NCBI GenBank assembly: GCA_008508345.1
Contig: QNGE01001220.1
Location: 1 to 64,000, forward strand
Direction: 5' to 3'
Source: Paragonimus westermani
Taxonomy: Eukaryota; Platyhelminthes; Trematoda; Plagiorchiida; Troglotrematidae
Length of the DNA stretch: 64,000 nt
Shown here one piece after another: positions 9,997 through 21,580 of the stretch (position 1 is its first letter; every line of letters starts with the position of its first letter). The position numbers and the translations under genes are program-made. Below the pieces are notes generated by a model, which was not told the origin of the DNA, made no database searches, and saw only the letters and a program-made list of their open reading frames with translations.

Positions 9997-11865
9997 TGGC
10001 TGTAAGTTAGAACTAGAATTTATTGTTTATTGATATAAAAGTTCGGACCTACATACCGACGCCTTAGCATCAAGACCACCTTTTGAGAGTCTTGAGTGAA
10101 CTCTTGAAAGACGCTTAAAATATGGTCCGATTTAATTTCTGCTGACCTTTTTCGTGGCGAACGCTTGTCGGCTAACTTCTGAAGGACCGTAGTTAAAGAA
10201 CATCTTATTTTTCCGCTAAATCCCTAAAACCTTAAGACACCTTAATGTAACGCGCAACCGAAACCAGCGAGCGCGCACGAATTGAATTTGAGTTGTGTGA
10301 CGGGGCGTGCTGCTGTGTTGTCGGTGCCGTTTTAGCTTTCGTTTGTGTAAGTCGTGTGCATGGCTTACTGGGCCTTCGGTTCATGTTTGTTCGTATTGTT
10401 TCTCTTTTCAGAACTGTTGTTCGAACCCCTACTTCTTAAGAGCGTTGTCTCCTGGTGCGTCCACGTTGTCCGAAGGTTGGTCCGCGTATTCACGGGCATC
10501 CAGAGTAAAGTCGGCTAGCCTGCATGTTACACTTAACGTAGAGGTATCAGTGTCAGCAGTGTCTAAAAAATAACTGTAATTGATAAATATATAATGGAAA
10601 TTCGTGAAATCTGTACAGTTAAAGATGAGTCACTTGCCCGGTGCACTCTGATTTTTTTCCTTAATGGTTTTGTTTGTTGTTTTATGTATTCATTGTTGAA
10701 ATTTTTCATTGAAAGCCACCTGCGATACTCTGACGCACTTGCGTTTCACAGCGAATTCTACGATATACTGCAAACATTTACTCAATCTGCATCTTATCAA
10801 ATATTGCACACGCGAAATTTGTTGACGTCAGATGTAAAATAAATGAACGGAAAAGGAGGAAAATGGTGCAACCTTTTGGCTGATAGTGAAACAAGCTTTC
10901 AGAATAGAGAAGAAAGTGGAATATCTCAGTTATTATTGGGAGTACAACAGTATGGCGCTCTAGCAAAATCATAATGAATATCACACTGATGAGGTATATC
11001 GAATATTTGTTGGTCAATGCTAAGTAGTCGACCACAAGAACATCGTGTGTGTTATAACCTATGATTGACTCATTGAAGTATTACACTGTTTCGACCTTGG
11101 GCTGTTGCCTTTAGCATAACTTCACAGGACATATTCAGTGGAATTCACAACCCCTTTCACGTGCTTATTCGTTTCACATAGTTTACGAATGATTTAGATC
11201 TTTCAGTCGTGATACAGGTGACGTTCATTTTGTAACTCTGGCAATTTAGTGCCGGCAACCGGTTGATCTCGTAGTTGATCCTCTAACTGGCAGTAAGTTC
11301 GCATTTGACTGCTTACGTTTGCAACTGCAGGACGGAATTTTGAGTAAACTGAGATTCTGACCGAACTGATATGTTGAATTTGGTTGTCCTAATTGTCATA
11401 AAGTTCGTCGTTTTGAAATGCTGGTGAAGTATTTCAATTTGCTTAGGATAAGAAGTACTGATTGGTGGATCCGGAGATGGCTAGCTTTTGATGACAACAT
11501 GAACATCTTTGTCAACGAAGTGTAAAAAGCATATTTCTTCTTCTCATCCAAATCGGACACAAAATGTCGAACTTCTCCAGATAACGTGTCATGCCATGAG
11601 TGTTTAAGTTAATCCGTAATTGATACACTTCGGTAAAAACTATGAGCGGTTCCAAAGCGCGACGTCAAAATGTTGTGATTTAGGCTGAGTTGAATAGAAT
11701 ATCGGCCAATCGCAAAAAACCTGCAAAACGCAATATGGTATGGTAACAAGAAGTACAGTGTTGAAGTGTATGTACTTGTACAAGAAACTGGAATAGTGAG
11801 GAGAAATATGTCAGTCGTACTCACTAAACCTCGTTTTTTGATGGTTTACCAACGTTCTTGCACAC
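9997..11865. other. no recognisable gene
   Basis: A somewhat GC-richer patch at about 10240-10540 could be a 5' region of an element, but it carries no diagnostic motif. The rest is AT-rich with short frames only. An exact 20-mer (10012-10031) recurs at 35385-35404. Confidence 0.55.
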
Positions 11866-11869
11866 GAAC

Positions 11870-12118
11870 TCATTTCGGATGTACGACGTCTTCCAGCACA
11901 CTGACCTCGTCTATGGGGTTCGTCAAAACTTGGAATTCAGAAGAACACATGGTCCCTAAAATGAAAGTTTTGGACCTCAAAACATCCAATTCTGCAATCG
12001 ATTTTTTGGTATCCGGGCACGGGCTGTGCGTATGGGCTGTACGCCAAGGCAAATGGACTTCAATTTTCAGAGTTCTCTCGCAGATCTTAACGGTATTTGG
12101 ACAAAAAACTAGGAGCAT
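11870..12118 (-). pseudogene. possible tail of LINE reverse transcriptase
   Basis: This 83-codon open frame follows the reverse transcriptase remnant at 12365-12736 on the same strand. Its NPIDEVSVLEDVV segment is loosely like the post-catalytic region of CR1/RTE polymerases, which carries an EV-x-YLGS block. The resemblance is weak and position is the main argument. The overlapping plus-strand frame (11766-12131) shows no domain. Confidence 0.25.
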
Positions 12119-12364
12119 AGCCCACCGTTAAAGCATTCTAGGTTAAGTTTAAAAACTCCGCGGTGCAATTTTTGATGCAATTCCTCAGGACTTCCTTATG
12201 GAATTCTCGTTCTATTTGTTTCTTCAAACAACGAATCTAGGTCATATAAGTTAGACAGTTTCCCGACTGTCGGACGGTTTGAATGATGGTTTGCATCCCA
12301 TTCTATCGTGATTTCCTTCATCTGCTCCGCATCTTTCATCCATCAAGTGGAACTGCATCTATGT

Positions 12365-12736
12365 TTATAAATTTAGAGATGTTAATGGCAGTGAAAAGAA
12401 TTTTCTGCGAGATTTTTCTTGCTTTACTCCCGAATAGGATAAAGGATTGATTTCATCGGTTCTTTTAATATTTTTGTACATTCTGCCAACAGAAGCAGTC
12501 CTGTTTATCGTTATGAGTGCTAAGGATAATTCGCGCTGGAAATTGTTCAAACGTAAAGAGTCGTTGCAAAATATTACATTACACGTTTCACGGAAATCTA
12601 GGGAAACCAATACATGAAATGTACGAGGACTTTCCGAAATGAGCACGCGTTTGTTTAGCCTACAAATCTGGATACATTCAGCATTGTGTATAGTTCTCAA
12701 TTGTCCGGTATCCGTTAAGTCATTCTTGATTGCCAT
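12365..12736 (-). pseudogene. LINE (CR1/RTE-like) reverse transcriptase remnant
   Basis: A 123-codon frame follows the order of a non-LTR reverse transcriptase. It has ECIQICRLNKRV (usual CxDQIFTLRxx), LVSLDFRE (motif A, usual VFLDxxAAFD), NRTASVGRMYKNI (usual NTxGRVRVY) and SYSGVKQEKSRRKFFSLPL (usual SSGVRQGCPLSPFLF). Upstream to about 12780 and downstream to about 12180, out-of-frame fragments may continue the domain. The second motif A aspartate and the QGCP core are lost, so it is inactive. No intact YxDD box was found. Confidence 0.55.
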
Positions 12737-12780
12737 ACCTGCGTCTCAACACCTGTTGTACACCGGTGACACCTAACTAT

Positions 12781-13638
12781 ACTTCCCTTCTCAGTTCATT
12801 CCATGGTTTAGCCCAACTCGGCAACTAACAATATGCAGAAACGGTTCGGTGAATCTCATCTGAATGCTAATTCTTGGCCATCGCCTACCAGTGCTAATAC
12901 CATAACGATGAAATCCGCCGTCAAATTCTGAATCGCTTTAGCACCAATCAACCATTTTGAGGTCTAAACCAGACACATTTATGCAAACTACACAAACCAA
13001 GGACCTTGTCAAACTAAGAGAAATTAATGAGTCTGTTGTGTTCACTGCGCAATCGGCAGAAACAGACATAACTACTTGATATTAGAAGCACCGAACAAAA
13101 CAGTTGGAATTTCCGACTGAATATATGGCAATTCACCGACAAAACTGCACAGAACCTACTCAGGATTTATTATAGTCGCAAGTTATGAACTACCGGGACA
13201 ATTGGACGAGCAAATCAAGTATTTCTAAAACATAGCAGTGAAATGGGATGCAGGTACTGAAGGAATGAACACATACTGCAGTCTTCTAATTCGGAAGATA
13301 TATTCAACAAAATGTTTTCTTCAAGCGAGAAAGAAGAGAAGTGAAACTGCGCAGTTAAATCACTTCAGTGAAACCAAAACCAGAGTTCCTGGAGGATCAT
13401 GAACAACCCTTCACCTTCAACACTAGGTGAGTCTACTACTAATGTGTTATCACAGGGACAAAACTTCTGTTGTCCGAGATGTAAAACTAGGTAACTTAGT
13501 TTAAGAACCCCGGAAATATGATCATATTTACGAGGGTAGACAATACAAAGGACGAAACATCAACCATGGAAAAGCCTTTGAGACAATCAATGCGAAGCAA
13601 GAATCCAGCACGACCTATCAATTCGACCACGTTTGTGA
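12781..13638. other. no recognisable gene
   Basis: AT-rich sequence with only short frames; no domain motif or repeat recognised. Confidence 0.55.
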
Positions 13639-13915
13639 AAGTCAGACTGACTGACGTTGCCGTCCCTAAAACTTACAGATCACGTAATTTTAACAGAAGC
13701 ATAATACATCTATAACCGATTTTGACATGTGTGATTATCCCGATCATGCAAATGCGAAGTGGTTTACTGACACACTGGAGCCAGTAAACAAAAAGGTAAC
13801 AATAAACAGTTCCGAATATTCATTGGGATTCGTTGAAATCATACAGGGGGTAAATGTGGCAAGGGAAGAAGTATTACCACTAAATGAGTTTTCGGATATT
13901 TGTCGTATTGACTGA
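13639..13915 (+). pseudogene. PLE copy B: N-terminal reverse transcriptase remnant
   Basis: PKTYRS (about 13663-13680) corresponds to the LPKTHK motif of Penelope-like polymerases. After a frame change, the 62-codon frame from 13727 reads AKWFTDTLEPVNKK and then LGFVEIIQGVN. These match the conserved AKWLxxxLEPV...SFxFVxxIxxVN segment that precedes motif A. The PIL just before 13727 fits the LRPIL motif in another frame. The catalytic SLFTNVP motif that should follow is not recognisable, so the copy is broken here. Confidence 0.62.
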
Positions 13916-14055
13916 CATTCTGAACAGGAAGAAAAAAATTCTAGGTGACTCCATCGAAAAAACAGTCTTATCAGCATAGGATTGCCAGCAAAATAATCAA
14001 AACAGTTGTTACACTGTTGCGTTTATAGTGCCAACTTTCAGTTTTCCTGTACGCT

Positions 14056-14340
14056 ATGTCACCACGGCTGGGGAATTTTGCTGAGATCTCCACCAATGAA
14101 ATGTCATTTCTAAAGCTGACAAGTCTACTATCGCAAAATCTGAATCGAATGCGAGTGAAGCGAAGTCAGTTGACAAGCACCACTGTTAAAACAAACTTTC
14201 ACCAGTTTCCACTACACTACCGAATAATCGGTAAAAGGCCCAAAACAAGTAGACGCAAAAGATATCCGCACCAAATTTAGTACGAATGAAGTCAAACAGT
14301 TTGGGCGCCGTGTTTAACGTGTTATTGACAAACCGATTAA
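14056..14340 (+). pseudogene. PLE copy B: reverse transcriptase thumb remnant
   Basis: NEMSFLKLTSLLSQNLN followed by KTNFHQFPLHYRIIGKR aligns with NGISFVDVFLS and YTNFFSFVPLRQKINLIR of the better preserved copy at 52993-53535. Beyond 14280, an out-of-frame VIDKPIKNN segment resembles the FIxKTIKN stretch after NGYP. Only 140 bases separate this from the N-terminal part, so motifs A to C (including YVDD) are deleted or unrecognisable. Confidence 0.45.
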
Positions 14341-16590
14341 GAATAACACAACGTTAGCAGCAAGTTGAGTGGTCTCCTCCTGATAGGCTTTAGTGAGCTT
14401 TTAAGCAGGTTGGTGGTGCACTGATGAGCGGTTTGTCGGTCCCCAGCTGATGTACTCCCTTCCCCGAGATGAAAAATATGAGCTACGGAATTCTGTTGAG
14501 AATTTTTTCCTCTAAAGGAGTTACGTTAATGGATTTTCAGTACTGATTGCCCTTTGACGATTTCATCGTCACTTAAGTTTGTCGCCCAAACCACTCTGTT
14601 TTGCATGAAGTGCCAAAAGTAGCGTTGTGTTCCTGATATATTAGAAGCTCTAGGCTCTCGGGTGATCTGCTGAGAAGTCACATGGAGTCGACCTTACCAA
14701 TAGTTGCCTTTCCCTTAGCCCATAACGTAAAAGTCCAGTTTGGTGAGAACGATTACCCACAGAACGAAAACCTTATGCCTGACCGTATGCATACACTCTG
14801 ATGAAAAGCTAACGAGAGCTGGTATTTCTGAGAATCAGTGCCAGGCCAATTTTGTTGCAAGGAGTAAGTGAACGACTCCTAATTAGGGTCAGTGCCGGAG
14901 AAGCAGGTATACATCATGAAATAACTTAACACGAATAATATAAATCCCAGTCGAAGTTCGCCGTTAGTCATATTCATCCTGCTAAGTAGGTGTGTTTGTT
15001 AATTTTCACCTGCAAGATTACTCTCAAATGTCCACAATGTTCATCCTAAAAAAACTCTGCTTCCACCTCATCTACCGGTTTACGTGTGACCGCATTGACG
15101 CATACACTGGGAGAATGGTGGAAACCTGGTGGAGGGAGAAGAGGAGCAAACACTTAAGGAACAAGTGTAATTAATGCCAGAATACCGATCTGTATTTCGT
15201 CAGTGAGTTACCTTACATAATCGAAGGTCTTATATAAACAACGGATGAGAATAAAAGAAACGCGTGACTCGTCAGTGTACACTTCCATTCTGTTGCGAAG
15301 AATGTGTGAAATGTAGTAATCTTAGAAAAGGAAGGGAATACTGAGCAGAACCAAAGATAACCAGCATTTCTTTTGCAAAAATACTAGACAACCTGCAAGC
15401 CAACGTTTATAATTCTACAGAATCAAACAAAGCTAGCTTTAAGAGGCCACCAACATTTTGACACGGATTGCTACAGATAACCCGTTGAATCTGCCCATGA
15501 GAGTTTTGGACTGTCGAACTGTAGTTCTACGATATGCATACATCTGTGAGTTATCGGAAAAGATGTAGTCATGGTGGTTTCCGTTGCTCAGCCCATCCGA
15601 CATAACAACGATTGGCCAGCAAGCATCCTGCATTTCGGTCTCCACCCGTCATACATTTACAACGGGTGCACTGGCCATCAACCACAGAGTTGATAATTTT
15701 TGACCAAATTTTCTTCTTCTGTTAATATAGTTTCACACTGACTCGCCGCGTTTATCACCGTTCCGTCCCAGTGCACAACATAACACGAGTGCGGCTCAAA
15801 AGTGCAAACAAAACAGACAGTAACTCGTTAGAGTTCAATCTGAAAGGACGAAGTTTTTGTGGAGCAAATGAAACCCGTTTACAGAGTTTTACTATCCAGT
15901 AAAAGCATCATAGTGCTGTTGAAGTCGGTCTTTCTAAAATTGGCTGCTTGTTTACTAGGTCCTTGTTAGGCAAATAATTGCCTTTGTAGTATAGAAAGAT
16001 CAAATCACTCAGTCACTTTCGAAAGATGGCAGCAAGTGCATTGGCTAGCTTGTGATTACTTTCAAATATGGGAATATTTTTGCGATCTTCATATCCTCCA
16101 CACAAGCGGATGTACACGCGTTTCTTTCCGTGGTATATTTTATGATGAAATCGCGGCTCATCGGATTGCCTTCCAGTTGAAGGTAAGGTTTGTTTCCTGG
16201 CAGCTCGTATACGGAACAAGATAGAACTATGCTGAGCAGTTTGAAATGGCAGATGGTTCAGTGAGAAGTGCATGCCGGATGGCATATCGAAGGTTTGTGC
16301 AATGCATTAGGCAGTAATCACAACAACAGTTTACATCACTACTTGCGGCCAGTAGCCATTCATGCGGTATGTATGTAAAAGCGTATCGGTCTGCGAGTAA
16401 GAATCTGTGTCCGTTCTGTGTCAACGATGAGACAACAAGTGCATCAGTCCACCCCATTTGTCCATTTATAGGTAGGTACATAAATACGCGTTTAGAATAT
16501 CCCTTACTTGGCTGCAAAAAACAACCAAATATGTGTGAATCCAGAGCATTTGTCAGTTTGTTCGAACTTAATATTGCCTATTCAACTGGG
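14341..16590. other. no recognisable gene
   Basis: Frames up to 96 codons exist (for example 16227-16517 minus) but carry no motif I can name. No repeat was detected. Confidence 0.55.
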
Positions 16591-16593
16591 TGA

Positions 16594-16813
16594 TTTTACT
16601 AGATGAATTGAGAACACAACGTTACGACCAATTTGCAAAGCTGTACATTCCGGCCACTTCGGGTAGCTTCCCTTAGATGCAGATATCTTACAGTTGGTTA
16701 CTAATCGAATTACCTTGTCAAGAAACGTTTCATTTGGGCCAATCACCGTGTATTCAGTGTACGTTGTATATCCACTGGGGTGATTCCACTTTTTCTGGCA
16801 ATCAGAATGCCGG
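16594..16813 (-). other. unassigned open stretch, possible exon
   Basis: This minus-strand frame is open for about 72 codons between two stops and has no start Met. It reads HSDCQKKWNHPSGYTTY and later KGSYPKWPECTALQIGRN, with three cysteines. A GTAAAA sequence near the 3' end (CTA before GT) could be a splice donor. I recognise no family. It may be an extracellular-domain exon or chance. Confidence 0.25.
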
Positions 16814-19800
16814 ATAGCGGCCTCCGTTTAGTCGGGCGATCCGTATTAGTTTATCGCACTCTCGGGAAAGCAAACGACTCCGTTAAACGGAATCACCCAA
16901 CGAATCAACCAGTGAAGCAAAACGACTTCATGGACATCGGATGTCAGCACAGACACAGTTTTGTGCCTGACGCTTCACCGTAATCAAGAAACCGATGATA
17001 ACTAACATACTTATCATCTGGACCGAAAGTATTTAGGTTGGCAGCCACTGTCTGACCGAGCAGCTCAGCACTCTGCCACTGGGAATTAAACAAAGAACAG
17101 TTGTGAGCAAAAGAATGGTGCGGCACATAAAACAGATCATGAAATGGCCTGCAACGTTGATAAGACTTGAGCAGAAATAGGATGAAAAGCAATTGATAGG
17201 CTAGTAAATAAGAACCCTAATCAAACCTCCGAAAGAGTTAACTGTATTGAAAAGGTAGCTCGATTAGTGGTTTACTTTTGATAGTTGTCGCTATTGCGCG
17301 TCTTCACGCGACCGGGACCACTACTTCGTTGACCCCACAGTAGGCATAAGCGACTCATGATGTCTAAACGCTTAACAACTTTCGCTCACTTTAAAGCACC
17401 AGACTAGCTGACTGTCTCGATAGGGGACACTGTGTTACTGTGCGGTAATATGGGTCCTCACCCCCGCAATTAAGACTTCCTGGACAGATGGAAACCTTCA
17501 ATCTTATTGAACATGCTTAAAGAAATTTTTGATGACTGATAATGTTGATGAAAATAAGTTGACAAAGTGGTATCTCAGGTTATCTTCAGGATGTATAATT
17601 TCGGGGAAAATTTAAACAACAAAAGCAACCGTTTTGAAGTGGTGAGCTGAACGTTAATTAACGATGGAACATCGCATTGGGTTAGCGCCTGTTTACGTGG
17701 CTAGCACGAAAACCACCCACTTTACCGCATGGAATTTCAGTGACCTGCTTTCAGGTATTCTGTTGGTTACTTATAAATCTGTGTGGAGTGTGGCATGGAA
17801 ATATCTACAGACCAGAAACGCACGCAATGCTCCATAGTGTAGTCGACCGGCAAGGACTACAGGTGAAGGATTAGCTCAAGTAATTACTCTGGGATTCATC
17901 GTCACTTCTAAAAAAGTATCAACCATCCTGTTAAGAACAGAGCAACGTTCAAGACTTCCACGGTAAAATTTGCTTAAATCTTTCCTCCAATGATTCAGCC
18001 AAAATAAGCTTATTTATGGAAGACATTCAACACGTGTCGATTGTGCGTAGCTTGAGGGGAAGTTAATCCAAGAGACACGGTTTCTTCTGGAAACAATAGA
18101 CGTACTGTTGAGTCGTAGTTGTTCATCGAAAATATAATAAATAAGACAGACACCATCCAAACACCGAATCTCGGTTCGCATTCTGTTAATGATTACTAAG
18201 GCACAATGCATAACTGGAATACTGTCGATGTAAACATTGCAATCTTACGGTTTCAATACGGTTGTTCTGCCTTGATATTCTCATACAGTTCGGTAATGAT
18301 GTCACTGATTGCCAGTTTCATGATACCGGTGTGATGCCAAAAATGAAGTTGAACTTGACTTTACATTGAATAATCACGGAGTTATTCTGTCTCCTTTACC
18401 GAAACACTAGGTAATTCAGTCATTCCGCACCATTCGTTTACCCGAAGTGAGATAAGCTGGTGATGGGCTCCCAGCTAACTGGAAAGTAGCGACCTTGTGT
18501 AATCTTACATGGGCACACGGGTGTAGGTTGTGACCAAGCAGGAAACATTCAGGATGGCGTGCTCAGTACAAAGATCCCCACAGTAGTTGACCTTCTGGAA
18601 AGGAAAGAGTGATTGCTCAGATGGTCACTTTGAACGGGTTAGAGGAACAGGTATGGACTTTGTTAGCAAACTTAAAAAGACATTTCAAAGGTACGTTAGT
18701 TCTGCTAGTTATTCCTGTAGAAGCTGTTCATCATTAATGGTTAAATGTAAGCCTGTTTTCGCTGGATATTCAAAGTCGCGTATGCATGGACGGAGTTTGA
18801 CTAAACTTTTGACATTGTCCGCATATTCGCCAGATTACTACATACAGTACCTCTCAAATATAAAACGTTTGTTAAAACATGTGCTTCTATTGGTTGCTAT
18901 CCGGTAGCAGCACCTTCTAACGGGTGTGAACGTTTGACCAAATGTGTCACAATGCTGATCACCTTTCTATGGTTTTATTTAACGCTTTGCATTTTTCAGG
19001 CGTGAAAAACGAAACAGTGAAAAATGCACTGTCATCCATATTTTTGTGAATGTGTTATTTTACCAATACTTGTAAACTGATCCAGTATCACATACCTGTT
19101 TTGCCGGACAAGACCAACCATGTCGGTCACTAGGGGGTACGTACCAATAAAAACACAAAATGTTTGGAATGATAAAATGTTGCTCTGAAGAGGACAGTTT
19201 TTAAATCACTGTTTACTGAATGAGTGCTAATCTATTGACGTATACAACGGACTCCAATAATCTCATCACACATTCAACGGATCCTCAGTCCAAAAATGAA
19301 ACAATTTATTTTGTGCACAATCAGGTTTGTAGGATTCAGCTTGTGTGACCTTTCAGTGTTACGGTTTTCGACAAGGTTTTTAACTTACCACACTACAAAA
19401 AACTAAATGGGATGAAGTTCGGATTAATAGGTTGGTCAAAATAACGACTGTACTCACGTTTCGACAGAAGTGATCTCGACCTGGTTGTTTTGTAAAATCA
19501 AATGTCTCGTGTAGCTAACCTTGTGAAACAGATGATCTTATGTATTTTATTCTCAGCGGTAAGAAAACTGATTGGATCCATAGGGATTGCAAAATCACTT
19601 CGTCGGTTGATCCCAATAGCGCACTTATTTTGTGTACCAAGTAAGTTTAATGATGGTTTGAGCAAGTCATTTTCACGCCAACTCACTTGCATGAAACCGA
19701 CCCATTGTCAATTTCAAGCAGGGACTCAAAAGTCAATGGTCCTACACTCAACTTTAACGCGACAGTCATCACTGTTTTTTCGCTTCGGTAATCCTTAGCG

Positions 19801-21295
19801 TACGACGTGAATGCCTGGCACGCATTCCGATAGCATGACTACTTCTATCAGTTGTTTGGGCAGATCCTACAAAAGCACTGAATGGAAATTGCACTCTAGT
19901 TGCTGTAACCGGCAGTGTTATCGTTAAATGCTAAAATTGGAAATAACAGTTGATTGACTTATCCCCACTGAATACATAATAAAGAACAATAAATGTTTCT
20001 TGCTGGTAAGCAATACATGATTCTCGACCACTCCAACTATCACACAGCAACTGATTCCAACTTGCAGAGAATTCCTAGTAGTGAAGTCACAATTTAGAGT
20101 TGACAGGGCAGTTACAGTCTCCTCTCGGGACGTTGCGAACATTATCAATCAATCACTGGGTATGTCCAGTGTGAGGTCAAAAGTGCGGTGATTAACATGG
20201 TTGGTTTATGAAAGCGTGTTAGGAATTCTTGTGCGAGCAGTGACAGGAATACGCATTAGCAAAGACCTGTAAAAAGAGTGAAGCTCGAGTCTGGTACCTC
20301 TTTTTGATTGGGTGACAAAAATCTATAAGAATACGAAGGTTGAGATTAGTTAAGAGTGGTGCTGAGATCATAGCTTGTTTTAGGTAAGTGATCAGTTTCT
20401 CGAATTTGGCCCGAGAAGAACAACTTACCTTTGGTTAAACTGATCTCAAGCTGGTTTTCCTTGGGCCCAGTTTGTACTCCCTTAATGAGAACCAGCGCAG
20501 GGTAATCACGATTTACTGGCAGAAATCACATTCAAATATACATGTACTGCATTATAGCTCTGAGCGTATGAATATATTGTCAGTAGATAGCTTATATTGC
20601 AATGAAGATCTACTCTTGACAATTAGGCAAAACAATGCGAGATGTTTCGCAATTTTTACGAAATGCACGTGTTTCTCAGTAGACATACCCTATAATAATG
20701 GAGTTTAAAAAAGTGTTACATAACCTACAGATTTCTGTCTTTGAATCAAAAGTCTCCATAAATTATTGCAAGCAGTTATTTGATTGAGATTTTTCAATTT
20801 TCTTACGGGAATTCCGCCGTTTAAAACGGAATGTCAGATGTTGACAGCATGCAACCATATTTACCTAGTTGTTCATCAACTGGAAAAATTTGGCCGAAAA
20901 TTATATAGGTTTGTTCAGGTTAAACTGTACAGTTTTGTACGGATTTACTTGATTAATCCATTGTTCGTTTTGGCCAACTTTACCTCCATTTTCAAACTTA
21001 ACGGCATAATATCCCATAAAATGAACGGTTCCATCGCGTGCATTTCTGCGAGGCTTCCACTTGACTTATTAGGCAAGTGGAGCCATTTTACATAGGTACT
21101 GAAAAAAGCATTCTAGCGTAAATATCGTTGATTAATGTGCTTTACTTTAAACCGCAAGTTTTAGCGGTTAGTTACTTGAAAAACTTTATATCTCGACGAA
21201 AGTAATTTATTGAAAAATATATTGCCAGTATAAGTGGATTTCAAACTCAGTTACACCTAAAAACCTTAATAAAATAACTGTCTTTTGAGAGGCGT
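16814..21295. other. no recognisable gene
   Basis: The longest frame here is 18587-18907 (plus, 106 codons), which shows no domain, composition or repeat supporting a gene. Everything else is short. No tRNA-like or repeat structure was noticed. Confidence 0.5.
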
Positions 21296-21580
21296 ATGGT
21301 TAGTTCATGGGAGGTTTCTCTTCGTAGATTGAGGATATGTTTATTTTTGAGTCCCAACCAATGTGAGGACGTCTCAACGAATAACACAACCGGACCGTAC
21401 TGGGAATGCAACCATAAGTATGCATTCATTATTAATGTAGATCGCCTATCTGCACTGTGTTCAGTATATCACACTATTGCAGACTTTCTGAAAGGGAGCA
21501 CTCCGTCGAATGAAAAGCGCCTCCCGTCTGTATTGACGGTTGCGCGTCCAGATCGGCACTTGGGTTACCACTCAGGCTGA
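21296..21580 (+). pseudogene. gypsy integrase core remnant
   Basis: The 94-codon frame contains NTTGPYWECNHKYAFIINVDR followed by LSA and TIADFL. This fits the integrase pattern D-x-VGPLP...YLLTxVDRxSRW...TAxT, including the first catalytic aspartate in VDR. LPSVLTVARPDRHLGYHSG then resembles the GxPxxLTTDRGxxFxS block around the second aspartate, with changes. The upstream frame lacks the zinc-binding head. Frames at 21705-21932 may continue the element, but I cannot show this. Assignment is by motif order only. Confidence 0.45.

Noticed and set aside
10240..10573. GC-richer patch with an 88-codon cysteine-rich frame
   Set aside because: No domain, no start context and no repeat partner in the window; could be an element leader but nothing supports that.
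11766..12131. 121-codon plus-strand frame
   Set aside because: It lies antisense to the possible LINE tail (11870-12118 minus) and shows no domain of its own.
18587..18907. 106-codon plus-strand frame
   Set aside because: No recognisable motif, splice signals or repeat similarity; length alone is compatible with chance in 64 kb.
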